Assembly (NCBI RefSeq): GCF_014202075.1
Contig: NZ_JACHFZ010000002.1
Span: forward strand, 496,001-560,000
DNA from: Brevundimonas basaltis
Lineage (GTDB): Bacteria > Pseudomonadota > Alphaproteobacteria > Caulobacterales > Caulobacteraceae
Length of the DNA: 64,000 nucleotides
Reading direction: 5' to 3'
Part shown: in pieces, positions 62,568 to 64,000 of the stretch
Position numbering within the stretch: the stretch's first letter is position 1
How the letters are laid out: each line of letters starts with the position of its first letter
The notes under the pieces: model-generated
The model's input: only the letters and a program-made list of their open reading frames with translations
Told to the model about the DNA's origin: nothing
Databases searched by the model: none
Made by a program: the position numbers and the translations under genes

Positions 62568-63107
62568 ATGCTCGTCCCGGCTTTCATCCTCGCCCTGACC
62601 GTCGCCCCGGCCCAGGAAACAGCGTCCTGGGGCCAGCACGAATGGGACAACGGCACAGGCTTCCTGTCACGCCAATATTTCGAGAACGGCAGGGGCTATC
62701 CATCGGGCCATCTGTTTGAGAATGGGATCAAAGCCGGCTCGATCCGGTATCTGGTCTCCGGCGACGGCCGCGGATCCGCTCATTTCTGGCTGAACAGCCG
62801 CGATCCCGGCTCGGCCTTCTTCTGGCGGAACGGCCGCGATCCCGGCAGCCGTCATTACTGGGACAACGGCCGCGGCTGCCTCAGCGAACTGGGTTGGCGC
62901 CTCGGCGCGGCTTGCTCTTCCGCGGACACGCTGATTCTCCAGACCCTGTGCATCGCGAAGGCGATCGACATTCCGCCCTGTCGTCCGATCAACGCCCGTC
63001 TCGACGACTGGCTGTCTCGCGAGACCGGTGACGTGATCTACCCCGGCGATCTGTCGATCCACAGCTATGCGGACCTCGTGGTCCGCATGCGCGGCAACGT
63101 GGCGTAG
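62568..63107 (+). CDS. Secreted NGR-repeat protein A
   Basis: 179 residues. Signal peptide MLVPAFILALTVAPAQ, then about seven tandem units of 10-13 residues of the type aromatic-x-NGR-G/D-x-GS: YFENGRGYPSG, HFWLNSRDPGS, FFWRNGRDPGS, HYWDNGRGCLS. A conserved C-terminal block follows: two or more cysteines, TLCIAKAIDIPPCRPI and LDDWLS. The next gene has the last repeat units and the same C-terminal block, so they are paralogues. No known family recognised; exported and possibly surface associated. Confidence 0.7.
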   Translation: MLVPAFILALTVAPAQETASWGQHEWDNGTGFLSRQYFENGRGYPSGHLFENGIKAGSIRYLVSGDGRGSAHFWLNSRDPGSAFFWRNGRDPGSRHYWDNGRGCLSELGWRLGAACSSADTLILQTLCIAKAIDIPPCRPINARLDDWLSRETGDVIYPGDLSIHSYADLVVRMRGNVA

Positions 63108-63113
63108 CCATGG

Positions 63114-63557
63114 ATGCTGGCCTCCGCCTTCGCTATCGCCTTGCCGCCGGCCGCCCCCCAGACCGCCGGTAGCGAATATCATTGGCGCCAAGGGCGCGGT
63201 AGCGTCAGCGAAGCGCGGTGGCGTCAGGGCACCGCCTGCACGGCCGCCGAGGTGCTGGTCATCGAAACCGCATGCATCGCCCAGGTGATCGACATCCCGC
63301 CCTGCCGGGCCGTCGAAACGCGGCTGGACAAGTGGTTGGACACCGTCGGCGGCATCAGTTCGACACGGCCTTCAAAGACGATCGAACTGATGCGCCGACC
63401 CTTTGGATTGAGCCAACCTCCACCGCGCGCGTTTCCCATCCGTCCGAACGGGAGGCCCGGGTGCGCGGCGAGCTTGAGACCTACAACAAGAAGCGGAATT
63501 TCGGCGATACGCCGGAGCCGAAGGGCCGCAAGGGCAAGGCGCGCAAGACCGGCCTGA
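63114..63557 (+). pseudogene. NGR-repeat protein B, probably frame-disrupted at its 3' end
   Basis: Frame opens with a signal peptide (MLASAFAIALPPAAPQTAG), two repeat units (YHWRQGRGSVS, ARWRQGTACTA) and the shared block TACIAQVIDIPPCRAVETRL-DKWL. It matches protein A to about 63350. Beyond that the frame turns Arg/Pro/Ser-rich and runs into the ligD gene until 63557, which is not believable. So the gene is either truncated by an indel near 63350-63370 or its real end lies in another frame. It starts 6 nt after the stop of protein A. Confidence 0.5.
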
Positions 63558-64000
63558 CCTTCCTGATCCAGCGCCACGCCGCGACGCGCCTGCACTATGA
63601 CTTCCGCATCGAGGTGGACGGGGTGCTCAAGTCCTGGGCGGTGACCAAAGCCCCGTCGCGCGATCCGGCGGTCAAACGACTGGCGGTCGAGACCGAGGAC
63701 CATCCACTGGACTACGGGACCTTCGAGGGGACCATCCCGGCCGGCAACTACGGCGCCGGCACGGTGCAGATGTGGGACCGCGGGACGTGGGAGCCGCAGG
63801 AGGACGACGTCGCGGACGCCTTCAAGCGCGGCAACGTCAAGATGATCGTCCACGGCGAGCGGCTGCAGGGCAAATGGGCCCTGATCCGCATGAAGACCGA
63901 TCGCGGCAAACCGTCCAAGCGCAACAACTGGCTGCTGATCAAGGAAAAGGACGAGCACGCCGTTCCCGGCGAGGGCGACGCCAATATGGAGATCGACGCC
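63461..64000 (+). CDS. ligD: DNA ligase D (LigD), 5' part; runs off the window
   Basis: First 180 codons of a gene that continues past 64000. GTG 63461 with GGGAGG 5 nt upstream gives VRGELETYNKKRNFGDTPEP, the usual LigD start. The visible part is the 3'-phosphoesterase domain: QRHAATRLHYDFRIE (His/Arg/Asp of the active site), LKSWAVTKAPS, YGTFEGTIPAGNYGAGTV, LIRMKTDRGKPSKRNNWLLIK. LigD acts with Ku in bacterial non-homologous end joining. Whether ligase and polymerase domains follow, and whether ku is adjacent, cannot be seen. Confidence 0.9.
   Translation, partial: MRGELETYNKKRNFGDTPEPKGRKGKARKTGLTFLIQRHAATRLHYDFRIEVDGVLKSWAVTKAPSRDPAVKRLAVETEDHPLDYGTFEGTIPAGNYGAGTVQMWDRGTWEPQEDDVADAFKRGNVKMIVHGERLQGKWALIRMKTDRGKPSKRNNWLLIKEKDEHAVPGEGDANMEIDA

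Overview
The window is visibly GC-rich, with very high third-position GC in nearly every gene. It reads as the chromosome of an alphaproteobacterium, most likely Caulobacteraceae and Brevundimonas-like. That placement is inference from gene content: a ChvI-ChvG-HprK-EIIA(Man)-HPr cluster, a RegB/RegA pair beside a Sco gene, an intracellular PHB depolymerase, an alphaproteobacterial-style HisRS, and a 32-nt inverted repeat of a sort common in this clade. No rRNA, CRISPR array or insertion sequence is visible. One complete tRNA (Ala-CGC) and one 3' tRNA fragment (Thr-CGT type) are present.

Layout. (1) 1-4847: right part of a small integrative element. It holds a tyrosine integrase, two small secreted proteins sharing a motif, a third secreted protein, a Sel1-repeat protein, a decayed reading frame, and at its right end a 3' tRNA-Thr half that looks like an attachment site. 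(2) 4955-7996: tightly overlapping minus-strand sulfur operon (persulfide dioxygenase-like MBL protein, two YeeE/YedE half-transporters, DUF442 phosphatase/sulfurtransferase-like protein, TauE/SafE exporter). (3) 8263-9890: LuxR-type HTH/membrane ORF with a reading-frame conflict, then two tandem paralogous membrane proteins. (4) 9947-12934: metK behind an AT-rich palindrome, trmB, bioY and a small phosphatase. (5) 13001-25463: translation and RNA block rimP-nusA-ylxR-infB, three envelope/unknown genes, then rbfA-truB-rpsO-pnp. The rimP leader carries a terminator-like hairpin, and others follow infB, rpsO and pnp.

(6) 25513-31405: redox two-component system RegA/RegB, divergent Sco protein, ECF sigma factor with a DUF6768 membrane partner, PHB depolymerase, YgjP-like metallopeptidase. 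(7) 31498-41050: PBP1A, alpha/beta hydrolase and Rieske oxygenase diverging across a palindromic operator-like site, TetR regulator, CPA2 antiporter, M13 peptidase. (8) 41118-46932: acetyltransferase, a candidate structured small RNA, hisS, DUF418 protein, membrane protein, 3-hydroxybutyryl-CoA dehydrogenase, YggT, tRNA-Ala. (9) 47093-53353: PPC-like secreted protein, then ptsH, EIIA, hprK, chvG, chvI on the minus strand, a large conserved-looking unknown and a zinc-ribbon protein. (10) 53573-64000: two HI0933-type flavoproteins, YbjN-like protein, ZapE, asd, RarD, serine hydrolase, CPBP-like protein, Gre-like factor, a 48-residue charged peptide, two tandem NGR-repeat secreted proteins, and the 5' end of a LigD-type gene running off the window.

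Functionally most of the window is core: ribosome assembly, RNA turnover, envelope synthesis, redox and acid/envelope signalling, and PHB use. The most unusual points are the tRNA-Thr attachment site, the HTH ORF containing a better-looking nested frame, a probable ATC start codon, the metK palindrome, the candidate sRNA downstream of hisS, and the NGR-repeat protein pair. All motif statements are by eye; no database search was run.
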